Assembly (NCBI RefSeq): GCF_024758005.1
Contig: NZ_CP103288.1
Location: 2,790,001-2,854,000 of the forward strand
Source: Pseudarthrobacter sp. NS4
GTDB lineage: Bacteria > Actinomycetota > Actinomycetes > Actinomycetales > Micrococcaceae
Length of the DNA stretch: 64,000 bases
Direction: 5' to 3'
Below, piece by piece: positions 12,201-18,896 of the stretch. The position numbers were made by a program, and so were the translations under genes. Numbering within the stretch: the stretch's first letter is position 1; each line of letters starts with the position of its first letter. A model generated the notes under the pieces. The model saw only the letters and a list, made by a program, of their open reading frames with translations. It was not told the origin of the DNA and made no database searches.

Positions 12201-14145
12201 CCGCTCCGAAGGAGTCAGCGAGCAGTTCGCCGGTGGACAACGGGTCAACTCCGGCGGGGTACTTCAGGCCCAGGTCGTAGAGGAAGAAGTCACGGCGGTC
12301 CGCTGTCTCAATCTCGAAAGGCCGCTCGTCCAGGACCTCAAGCCCCAGGTTATGGAAGTAGGGAAGAATCTGGCTGAGACTTTTGGGTTCCAGCATGTAG
12401 AGCTTGACGCGGGCGTCTTCCTCGAGCGTTGCGCCGGCTCCTTCCGGGAGGTAGACGTGGACACCTGGCCGCTCCTGGCGTGCGCCCACCGCCCGCTCTG
12501 CGGCCGCCCCGTACTTCTCGAAGCGTGCGATGTCCTCCAAGGCATCTTCCACTTCGTAGTCCACCCGGTAGCTCGCCGGGAACGCTTCTGCCCAGATAGC
12601 AGCAAGTTCCTTGGCTTCTGCGGGGTCCTGCCCCTCCCGCAGGACCTCGACGATGCCTTCGCTCCAGGAGCGGGCAGCCCGCACGAGCCGCTTCTCAAGC
12701 TCCTCAGTGTTGACGTGGCTGACGTCAGCGTTCTTTGGCAGGCGGATGCGGAAGAAGAGCCGGGCAAGTGCCGACTCCGTCATGCGCGCCTCGTAATCGA
12801 TGGACACGGCCTGGAACGTCTCGCGGAGTTCCTGCTCAATGCGAAGCCGGACATTGGTGGTGTATCGGTCACGTGGAAGGTAGACGACGGCGGACATAAA
12901 CCGTCCGTAAATGTCAGGACGCAGGAACAGTCGGGTACGGCGGCGCTCCTGCAGTTTCTGGATCCCCAGGGCGGTGGCAGCCAAATCCGGGACTTCGATC
13001 TGGAAGAGTTCGTCCCGGGGGTAGGTTTCGAGGATTCCCAGCAGGTCCTTGCCCGAGTGCGAATCCGGCGGAAAACCGGCACTCCGGAGTACAGCGTCGA
13101 CCTTTTCGCGAACAATCGGGATGTTCCGGACGGAGCCGGTGTAGGCGCTGGTGGCAAAGAGTCCAATAAAGCGGCGCTCCCCGTTGACATTCCCGGCCCC
13201 GTCAAAGCTCTTGACCCCAATGTAGTCAAGGTATGCCGACCGGTGAACGGTGGAACGGGAGTTGGCCTTGGTGATAATCAGGGCCCTCTTTTCCCGTGCC
13301 TTCTTCCGGCCGGTGTCGGTCAGGTGCTGAATATGCGGCGAGTCGGCGGCCGTCCGCAAAAGGCCCAGCCCGCTGTCCTCGCGGAGCTCAAGGACGTCCT
13401 CGCCGTCCACCGTCACCAGGTCGTACTCGCGGTACCCCAGGAAGGTGAAATTGCCGTCGTCAAGCCAGCGCAGGAGGTCCTTCGCCTGCCGCAACTCCGC
13501 GATCTGGGCCGGGTTGGCCACCTGGTCCAGGCTTTCGGAGATCTGCCGGGCCTTTTGGCGCATTTTAGGCCAATCCTCAACGGCTGCACGGACATCATTG
13601 AGGACGCGCGTAAGTCCTTCAAGCAGGGAGGCTTTGGCTTCTTCGGATACGCGGTTAATTTCGACGGCGATCCAGGACTCCATGTGCGAGGCGTGCTCAC
13701 CCTGCGCGATGAGGTGGGACAGGCTGGGCATGGCGGCCGTATCACCACTTGAGATCCCCAGGTGCGCGGGGACCCTGTTCACCTTGACCAGTTCGCCGCT
13801 TTCCCTGTTGCGCGTGGCTACGAACAGCGGGTGAACCACCAGCTTGATGGCAGCATGCTGGCGGACAAGCTCCGCATTGACGGAATCGACCAGGAACGGC
13901 ATGTCGTCCGTGACGACGAAGACCACGCTGCTGTCTTCCTCATCCACGATGGCTATTTGCGCCTGGCCGGGGCGCCGCACGCTTGCAACCTCACGGTGGC
14001 TGGACGCCCGGGCCACGAGTACTTCCCGGGGGTAGCTCCGGGCATCCTCCTCGGCCAGATGCTGGTAGTAGTCCCCGATAAAGCCTTCAAGGCCTTCAAT
14101 CGAAAGGGGCTGATCCTCCACGCTGGATCCAGACGACATCGACAC
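9286..14145 (-). CDS. NAD-specific glutamate dehydrogenase, 180-kDa class
   Basis: 1619 residues, the normal size for the large GDH class, which deaminates glutamate to 2-oxoglutarate and ammonia. A long N-terminal regulatory region (about 1-700) contains ACT-like segments; the catalytic core shows GGLRWSDRREDFRTEVLGL, then PTGAKGGFF with the substrate lysine, and a nucleotide-binding VVGVGDMSGDVFGNGML; NLGMTQRGR follows, then a helical C-terminal domain. Starts with GTG preceded by GGAGG. It ends 28 bases before pdtaS begins, so the two could share a transcript. Enzymes of this class are allosterically controlled by amino acids. Confidence 0.95.
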   Translation of the reverse strand: MSMSSGSSVEDQPLSIEGLEGFIGDYYQHLAEEDARSYPREVLVARASSHREVASVRRPGQAQIAIVDEEDSSVVFVVTDDMPFLVDSVNAELVRQHAAIKLVVHPLFVATRNRESGELVKVNRVPAHLGISSGDTAAMPSLSHLIAQGEHASHMESWIAVEINRVSEEAKASLLEGLTRVLNDVRAAVEDWPKMRQKARQISESLDQVANPAQIAELRQAKDLLRWLDDGNFTFLGYREYDLVTVDGEDVLELREDSGLGLLRTAADSPHIQHLTDTGRKKAREKRALIITKANSRSTVHRSAYLDYIGVKSFDGAGNVNGERRFIGLFATSAYTGSVRNIPIVREKVDAVLRSAGFPPDSHSGKDLLGILETYPRDELFQIEVPDLAATALGIQKLQERRRTRLFLRPDIYGRFMSAVVYLPRDRYTTNVRLRIEQELRETFQAVSIDYEARMTESALARLFFRIRLPKNADVSHVNTEELEKRLVRAARSWSEGIVEVLREGQDPAEAKELAAIWAEAFPASYRVDYEVEDALEDIARFEKYGAAAERAVGARQERPGVHVYLPEGAGATLEEDARVKLYMLEPKSLSQILPYFHNLGLEVLDERPFEIETADRRDFFLYDLGLKYPAGVDPLSTGELLADSFGAAVTGAAESDAFDRLVLREGLQWRQITVLRAYARYMRQMGNTNSFGFMADTLLANADVTRGLSALFAVRFDPALSDDERLDAQESVRQELAASIEKVATLDADRVLRTFVNLIEATLRTNYYQNKPHLSFKLDPARIEGLPFPRPMFEIWVYSPRVEGVHLRFGKVARGGLRWSDRREDFRTEVLGLVKAQTVKNAVIVPTGAKGGFFAKRLPDPAVDRSAWMAEGVESYKTFIRGLLDLTDNLVTEGDSERLVPPSNLVRHDDDDSYLVVAADKGTATFSDIANGLAAEYGFWLGDAFASGGSVGYDHKAMGITARGAWESVKRHFSELDLDTQTQPFTVVGVGDMSGDVFGNGMLLSRHIRLLAAFDHRHIFLDPNPDEETSFVERQRLFELPRSSWDDYDKSLISEGGGVFPRQVKSIPVSPQVRAALGLPADTTELSPPELLRAILLAPADLLYNGGIGTYVKASTESNASVGDKANDAIRVDGKDLRVKVVGEGGNLGMTQRGRIEAALQGVILNTDAIDNSAGVDCSDHEVNIKIFVDRMVAAGKLSTEERAGFLASMTDEVGRLVLEDNIDQNILLLNDRTKVAEWSPSYERLMDRLEKSADLNRDLEALPTTEVLRERLQQGQGLTSPELSVLAAYAKIELTSALRDSNLADDPWFRKTLRAYFPQQLRERFDAELDTHPLRREIIATVLANDMINLGGITFAFRVMEETSASEVAVAKAFVALREIYELDAMVGELNSLPASFPTEHWSTVHLDMRRLLDRAVRWLLTQGTVSRPIADVVSEFKPLVDPMRARLLDYLRGDDRARVAGWLEQSREWELPEGLALRWAELFESFVLLDIAKIARIRKDPVEEIAAVYYTVFNRFHADSLLERISSLPRQDRWQALARAALRDDLYSTVADMTTAVLESTAASDSPEARLKDWEGQNAEQLGRAKSMFDEVNALETDDMASLSVALRLLRSIVRR

Positions 14146-14196
14146 ACGCCTCCATCACAAGATATTTGCCGCTCCGTTGCAGCTCTTATGGCGAGC

Positions 14197-15504
14197 CTAG
14201 TCCTTTGCCCGGCGCCCTGCTGTGGAAGAAAAGACAGAGGATTTTGCTTTTTGCTGGACGGATGCACAAACAAGCTCGCGGACCGCGAGGCGGAGGGCTG
14301 AATCGGGGGCGGCCTCAAGCAGCAGCGAGCCGGCCAACAGGGCGGCGTCCGCGGCCACCGCGTCATGGGGCAGGAAGGCCTTGAGCCCGAAGGCGGGACC
14401 ATATCTTTCCCAGGCGTCCCGCAACTGCCGTTCCGGGCCCCTGCCGACGGACGAAGCACGAACCTTGTTCATCACCACGATGGGGGACGCCTGGGGCACT
14501 GCCGCCTCCAGTTCCGCAAGACCCCGCACAAGTCGCGGCACTCCTACGGGATCGGCGGCGCCGACGGCGTATATCGTATCGGCAAGCTCAAGCGGGCGCA
14601 GGGCGGAGGCATTCCGGCGGGGGGCCATCGTGTCGAAGCTCAGTTCTTCATCTGCCTCAAGGCAGAAGCCCGTATCAACGACGACGACGTCAGCAATTTG
14701 CCGGGCCCGCTGCAGGACCAGTGCAAGGGCGGGCGCCCGGAGCTCAGTCCAGCGGTCAGCGCGGGTAATGCCGGTAAGCACTTTAAAGGTCCCCGACGCC
14801 GTGGCAACAGAAGCCGCAATTTTCTGGAGGGCGGCACCGTCCAGGGTTCCCTGGTCCGCCAGCCGGCACGCCTGCGCCAAACCTGCCGATTCGTCCAGCA
14901 AACCCAGCACCGCGGCCATGCTGGCACCATAACTGTCGGCGTCAACGAGGATGACCTGCTTTCCTTCAGCAGCCAGTTCGCCGGCAATATTGGCCGCAAG
15001 CATGGTACGTCCCGGGGATCCCACGGGACCCCAAACCGCAATAATCCTTCCCGCGCCGGGTCCGTCAGGAGCGGCCGGGGGTTCAGCGGGGAACGACTTA
15101 AGGGCGGCGCCGGTATCAGCCGGTGAGCTCCGCGTGACCGGTTGAGGGCCTGCCCCCGTCAATTGGTTCACCGCGTCGGCGATGCGGTCGGACAATTCTG
15201 CAGATTCGACTCCGGTCAGTGCGGAGGAGACGCCGATCTTCCGCAGACGGCCCGCTTCATCGGCGTTATCAGTCAACGCGATGATGGCCACTCCCACTGC
15301 TCCCAGCCTGTCCACCAAAGAGGCCGTCAGTCCCTCGGAGCCTTTCGCCACCACGGCGGCACGCGCAAGTCCGCTTTGGCACGCGGCGAGAAGCTCCGGA
15401 AGCTCGGCGCACCTCCTGACCACGGTAACCGGTCCATGCAGCCGTTCAAGTCCGCCGACCAGATCCTCCCGGCTTTGACCCACGGTGATTACCGGAATGT
15501 TCAT
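14197..15504 (-). CDS. CpaE/MinD-like P-loop protein with altered Walker A
   Basis: 435 residues: an N-terminal receiver-like alpha/beta region (about 1-110), a Pro/Ala linker, then a MinD/ParA-like NTPase domain with WGPVGSPGRTMLA near 158-170, the Walker A' strand VILVDADSYGASM and the Walker B strand VVVVDTG. The usual P-loop lysine (GK[ST]) is Arg here and the deviant first lysine is absent, so nucleotide hydrolysis is uncertain. It overlaps the upstream SAF gene by 4 bases. CpaE proteins localise Flp/Tad pilus machines, but no tadA/B/C gene is nearby. It may instead be a membrane-localisation factor; the substrate is unknown. Confidence 0.75.
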   Translation of the reverse strand: MNIPVITVGQSREDLVGGLERLHGPVTVVRRCAELPELLAACQSGLARAAVVAKGSEGLTASLVDRLGAVGVAIIALTDNADEAGRLRKIGVSSALTGVESAELSDRIADAVNQLTGAGPQPVTRSSPADTGAALKSFPAEPPAAPDGPGAGRIIAVWGPVGSPGRTMLAANIAGELAAEGKQVILVDADSYGASMAAVLGLLDESAGLAQACRLADQGTLDGAALQKIAASVATASGTFKVLTGITRADRWTELRAPALALVLQRARQIADVVVVDTGFCLEADEELSFDTMAPRRNASALRPLELADTIYAVGAADPVGVPRLVRGLAELEAAVPQASPIVVMNKVRASSVGRGPERQLRDAWERYGPAFGLKAFLPHDAVAADAALLAGSLLLEAAPDSALRLAVRELVCASVQQKAKSSVFSSTAGRRAKD

Positions 15505-16145
15505 CGGGCGCCGCCACCCGGGTTCCAGACAACCGAAATCTTGGCCTTATTCGCCTGCGCGCCGAGCAAAGCGGGCATCCGACTGTCCTCCACCAGGACC
15601 ATCAGGACAGTTGTTTTGGTGGACCCTAAAGCAGTGGAACCAGCCGTTACCTCAGAGATTTCGGCGCCCGGAAGCAAAAGCTTTGGTTCGCTGAACCCGT
15701 TCTTGGCATCGGGCTGTGCAACCCAAACGTCCACCCTCGCGCCCTCTACCGCCTGTGACGGAAGCGTCTCGTCAATGGTCAGCGCGACTGGTTTGCGGTC
15801 CAGCTTGTCCACCTCACCAAGACTCCCCCGGGGAACAAGATGGTCCTTGCCGATCCGCTGCACGGCCACTACGCCTTCGGGCAGGCCGGACTCCACGGGA
15901 ATGTAATGTTGCTCTGCTTCACCCAGGCGCACCTTCGCTCTGACCACATTCTCGGGGGTCAGCGCTTCCCCCACGCCGATGCCGTCGCGTGCCGCATAAA
16001 CTTCCGTGGTCCTGTCTGCACTGCTGACGAGGAAGATCACTCCGGCTACGGACACCAGGACCAGGAGAACGCCCATCAGCAGCCGGGGATCCCTCCAGGA
16101 TGGGCGCTTCAGACGTGCCACCCCGGCAGACGAATCAGGAACCAT
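15501..16145 (-). CDS. SAF-domain (CpaB-like) membrane protein
   Basis: 214 residues: a short basic cytoplasmic start, one membrane segment (about 22-42), then a SAF domain (about 50-115; VYAARDGIGVGEALTPENV, then VVAVQRIGKDHLVPRG) and a C-terminal beta-rich part. SAF domains in CpaB/RcpC/FlgA bind glycans or assist pilus and flagellar assembly outside the membrane. ATG at 16145 was chosen because it gives the typical short tail before the TM; the longer frame upstream runs through the divergent HTH gene. Its stop overlaps the CpaE-like start, so the pair is an operon. Confidence 0.75.
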   Translation of the reverse strand: MVPDSSAGVARLKRPSWRDPRLLMGVLLVLVSVAGVIFLVSSADRTTEVYAARDGIGVGEALTPENVVRAKVRLGEAEQHYIPVESGLPEGVVAVQRIGKDHLVPRGSLGEVDKLDRKPVALTIDETLPSQAVEGARVDVWVAQPDAKNGFSEPKLLLPGAEISEVTAGSTALGSTKTTVLMVLVEDSRMPALLGAQANKAKISVVWNPGGGAR

Positions 16146-16298
16146 GGCGTTTCTCCCCCTATTTTGCGCCGGCGTGCCCACTGTGACCGGACAACTTATT
16201 GTTGCGGCATGGGGGCAGGAACAAAAGTCATTGGAGCAAACGAGCCTAATCTGTGGATAACAACGGCAAACCTGCTCATCTGGTGGCAAAATGAATAC

Positions 16299-16514
16299 AT
16301 GCCCAGGTTTCTCACACTCGCGGACGTCGCCGAGCAGCTCCAGATCAATTCTCCTGCCGCATACGCCCTGGTGCGAAGCGGCGAATTGAAGGCTATCCAG
16401 GTCGGCGGAAGGGGCCAGTGGCGGGTCGAAGAGAAAATGCTGGAGCAGTACATCCAGGAACGGTATGCCGAGGCAAGCCGGATGATCCAGGAGTCCAAGT
16501 CCAAGTCCGTCTGA
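16299..16514 (+). CDS. Excisionase-family helix-turn-helix protein
   Basis: 71 residues consisting almost wholly of a MerR/AlpA-type winged HTH: LTLADVAEQLQINSPAAYALVRSGEL forms the helix-turn-helix and KAIQVGGRGQWRVEEKMLEQYIQ the wing and last helix. It is a DNA-binding protein, divergently oriented to the SAF-CpaE pair across 153 bases, and so a candidate regulator of it. There is no integrase or other phage gene nearby, so it is not acting as an excisionase. The alternative ATG at 16291 is out of frame. Confidence 0.75.
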   Translation: MPRFLTLADVAEQLQINSPAAYALVRSGELKAIQVGGRGQWRVEEKMLEQYIQERYAEASRMIQESKSKSV

Positions 16515-16557
16515 CCACACACCGGCCTGCCGGATAGTTCAGCCTTGAGCCTCGCTG

Positions 16558-17130
16558 CTAAAGGTCGTCGCTGGGCCGCCGTGACCTGACCGCGGCCAGT
16601 GCCGCGAACGGGATAGTTGAAACCTGGCTGACCAGGTGGCTGCGTCGAGCCTCACCCGGGATAACGGCAGCCAGATCTATGTAATCCTTTCCTACCCTGT
16701 CGATGACGCCTTCCAGGCGGAAGCTGCCGGCGGCCGTCCCCAAGGTAACTGTCAGCTCCGTCCGGTTCCTCGCGAGGCCGCGCAAGGAGTGGGCGAGCCC
16801 AATCGCACGTCGCACCGCCGACACCTCGGCAAGCGACAGCCGGCCCAGGCCGACATAGCGCGCTGCCGCCGCATATGGAACGAGGATCTGGTGCTGATCC
16901 TCGTCAAGCACCAGTGCGTCCGCACCGGCATGGGACAGCGTCCCCCGGACTGATTCGCCACACACAAGGATGACATCCAGGCGGCAGCCGAGCGCCGCGC
17001 GCAGCCTGTCGGCCAACTCGATGTTCACCATTTCGATTCTTGTTCGCTCGCTGATTTCCGCATCGAGCGAGAGCCGGTCCGCTTCAGCGAGCTGGCTTTC
17101 CATGTCGTTGAAGAGTGAATCCCAGCGCAT
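16558..17130 (-). CDS. Hypothetical protein with two Sm-like beta-barrel segments
   Basis: 190 residues. A charged helical start (about 1-45) is followed by two stretches with Sm-like character: about 50-90 (LGCRLDVILVCGESVRGTL, then ADALVLDEDQ and QILVPYAAA) and about 122-180 (LTVTLGTAAGSFRLEGVID, then KDYIDLAA and STIPFAALAAV). Each has a beta strand, a G-x-L turn and a closing hydrophobic strand as in LSm barrels; this fold is my inference. I chose ATG 17130; the 40 residues further upstream in the same frame look non-coding. It is convergent with the HTH gene and divergent from the LysM gene. No known function. Confidence 0.6.
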   Translation of the reverse strand: MRWDSLFNDMESQLAEADRLSLDAEISERTRIEMVNIELADRLRAALGCRLDVILVCGESVRGTLSHAGADALVLDEDQHQILVPYAAAARYVGLGRLSLAEVSAVRRAIGLAHSLRGLARNRTELTVTLGTAAGSFRLEGVIDRVGKDYIDLAAVIPGEARRSHLVSQVSTIPFAALAAVRSRRPSDDL

Positions 17131-17270
17131 TCGGCAAGCGTAAGATCCCGCCCGCTGCCCGGTCAACAGCAGATATTCCTTCTCTCCAGTCTCTGGACAA
17201 AACGAAGCAAGCAGGAGCAAACTAGGAAAGACATACACAAACGACATCAAACGGCATCAACGAGGTTCTA

Positions 17271-18239
17271 ATGGCAAACAATGGTGAGAGCGGAATCAGA
17301 ACTGATGCCATAGTCGCGGGAGGTTTGCTGCTGCTGGGTTTCCTGCTTTCCCTGATCGGAGCAGGACTTGTGGGCCAATGGCAGAACACGGCCGCCCGGA
17401 ACCAGACGTTCAGGGTGGAGGACCTGCTGGGGGCCGCCGCAGCCACGGCCGGGGCAGGTCTTCTCCTTTGGTGGATCATCTCCCTAATGTGTGCCGCCGC
17501 CGGTCTGCTGCTGGAGAAGCATGGTAACGCCAGGGCGGCCGCCGTGACCCGCAGAATGTCTCCAGCCTTCATGCGGCGCCTGGTGGTTGCCGCTGTTTCC
17601 GTCCAACTGCTGTCCGGTCCGGCCGCACAGGCAGCAGGCCCAGTACCGGGTCCGCAGTGGTCGCCGACCGGCGGGCAGGAGACCTCCGCGCCTGCCGCAA
17701 CAGGAAATGAGCCAGCCGTCCCCGCAACCCAGGAACACGAGACCTCTGAGCCTGACAACCCGATTATGGAAGCCTCTTCCCCTGAGGGCCTCAACGGTGG
17801 GGCCCTGGAGCTTACACCCGTAACGGGGGACCCGCTGGAACAGATACCGGCGGACCACGCATCGCGCCTTGAACCGGCCCCTGTAGACGGACTTCCCGTA
17901 TCCGACAAGCTCCCTGCAGCCCGGCCGGCTCCGCGGTCAACAATTCATCCGGGCTGGCAGCCGTCGGCGCCGGTAGTGGAGCCCGGATTGTTGGCCGCAC
18001 CTCCCGTCCGCAGTCAATCCAGCCTCCATCAGGAGACCGGCCGGCAACCCGGGTTTGTGGCTGTCCTTGCCGGGGACAGCCTGTGGGACATCGTGGCACA
18101 CCATCTGGGGCCCCAAGCGTCGGACGTGGACATCGCACTCGAGTGGCCGCGATGGTACGAGGCCAACAAAGCCCTGATCGGCCAGAACCCGGACGTACTT
18201 CTCCCGGGACAAGTCCTGCTGCCGCCTCCAACCGCGTAA
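17271..18239 (+). CDS. LysM-domain membrane protein
   Basis: 322 residues with two N-terminal membrane segments (about 13-35 and 50-84), a further hydrophobic segment near 103-123, a Pro/Ala/Glu-rich low-complexity linker (125-255) and a C-terminal LysM-like module (VLAGDSLWDIVAHHLG, then WPRWYEANKALIG and LLPGQVLLPP). LysM binds peptidoglycan, so the protein probably links membrane and wall. GAGG lies just upstream of the ATG. It ends 61 bases before the Rv3235-family gene and is probably co-transcribed with it. Confidence 0.75.
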   Translation: MANNGESGIRTDAIVAGGLLLLGFLLSLIGAGLVGQWQNTAARNQTFRVEDLLGAAAATAGAGLLLWWIISLMCAAAGLLLEKHGNARAAAVTRRMSPAFMRRLVVAAVSVQLLSGPAAQAAGPVPGPQWSPTGGQETSAPAATGNEPAVPATQEHETSEPDNPIMEASSPEGLNGGALELTPVTGDPLEQIPADHASRLEPAPVDGLPVSDKLPAARPAPRSTIHPGWQPSAPVVEPGLLAAPPVRSQSSLHQETGRQPGFVAVLAGDSLWDIVAHHLGPQASDVDIALEWPRWYEANKALIGQNPDVLLPGQVLLPPPTA

Positions 18240-18300
18240 CCATCCACCGATGCTCCTGGCGGACGTCCTGCCGGCTGCAAACCAACCAAAGGGGAAATTG

Positions 18301-18807
18301 ATGCCCGCAGTCACGCCCATCCGGTCTGTCCGGGAACGCAACGCCAACGAGCGCCAAACGGCACGGGAGGGGGTCAGGGCAGGTAAACCGGCGGTGGACC
18401 GAGGCCGGGCCGGCATCTACAGCCCCGCGAACCCACCAACTCTTCGGCCTGCGGACGAAACGGCTGAAGTGCGGGCCATCACCCGCGGCACAATTCAAGC
18501 TTCCATGGAGGTACTGGCCGGGATTCGGCCTATCCACCAGCTGGCACGGCGGCTCGATCCACGGTGCCTGGCGAACCTGCAGCACCGCGCGTCCTTGATC
18601 AGGCGGGAACTTACCCGAACGGGAAACCCTGCCCTGGCACGGCTGCACCGGAACTCCATCGTCCGCTCAGTCCGCGTCTGCGAGGTGGCAGAAGGCATCT
18701 ATGAGGCCAGTGCAGTAGTCGTGGACGATGTCCGTGCACGTGCCGTCGCTGTCCGGCTCGAGCGCAGCAAACTGGTCTGGAGGGTGACTGAACTTGTCAT
18801 CGGGTGA
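18301..18807 (+). CDS. Rv3235-family protein
   Basis: 168 residues: a disordered basic start (1-55), then a compact domain (about 60-168) with VLAGIRPIHQLARRLDPRCL, RVCEVAEGIYEASAVVVDD, VRARAVAVRLER and VWRVTELVIG. That pattern matches the actinobacterial Rv3235-like family, which often lies a few genes from secA and is of unknown function. The start at 18301 is preceded by AAGGGGA; the frame is open 17 codons further upstream without a better site. A hairpin follows within 20 bases. Confidence 0.75.
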   Translation: MPAVTPIRSVRERNANERQTAREGVRAGKPAVDRGRAGIYSPANPPTLRPADETAEVRAITRGTIQASMEVLAGIRPIHQLARRLDPRCLANLQHRASLIRRELTRTGNPALARLHRNSIVRSVRVCEVAEGIYEASAVVVDDVRARAVAVRLERSKLVWRVTELVIG

Positions 18808-18823
18808 CGAGCAGGAAAAAAGT

Positions 18824-18851
18824 CAGGGCCGGGAACTGCATCCCGGCCCTG
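18824..18851. terminator. Terminator shared by the Rv3235-family gene and secA
   Basis: A perfect 11-bp stem (18824-18834 with 18841-18851) and 6-base loop. On the minus strand it is followed by a run of six T (ACTTTTTTCC), so it serves secA best; on the plus strand CTCTCTTTC follows. Confidence 0.85.
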
Positions 18852-18896
18852 CTCTCTTTCATTGCTGGGTGGCAGCCTAAGCTGTACCCGTCGCCG

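Noticed and set aside
11419..13752. Long open frame (777 codons) on the plus strand
   Set aside because: It lies wholly antisense to the glutamate dehydrogenase and has no family features; long antisense frames are expected in GC-rich DNA.
16299..16514. Sign of a mobile element from the excisionase-type protein
   Set aside because: No integrase, att repeat or tRNA junction nearby; the family includes ordinary regulators.
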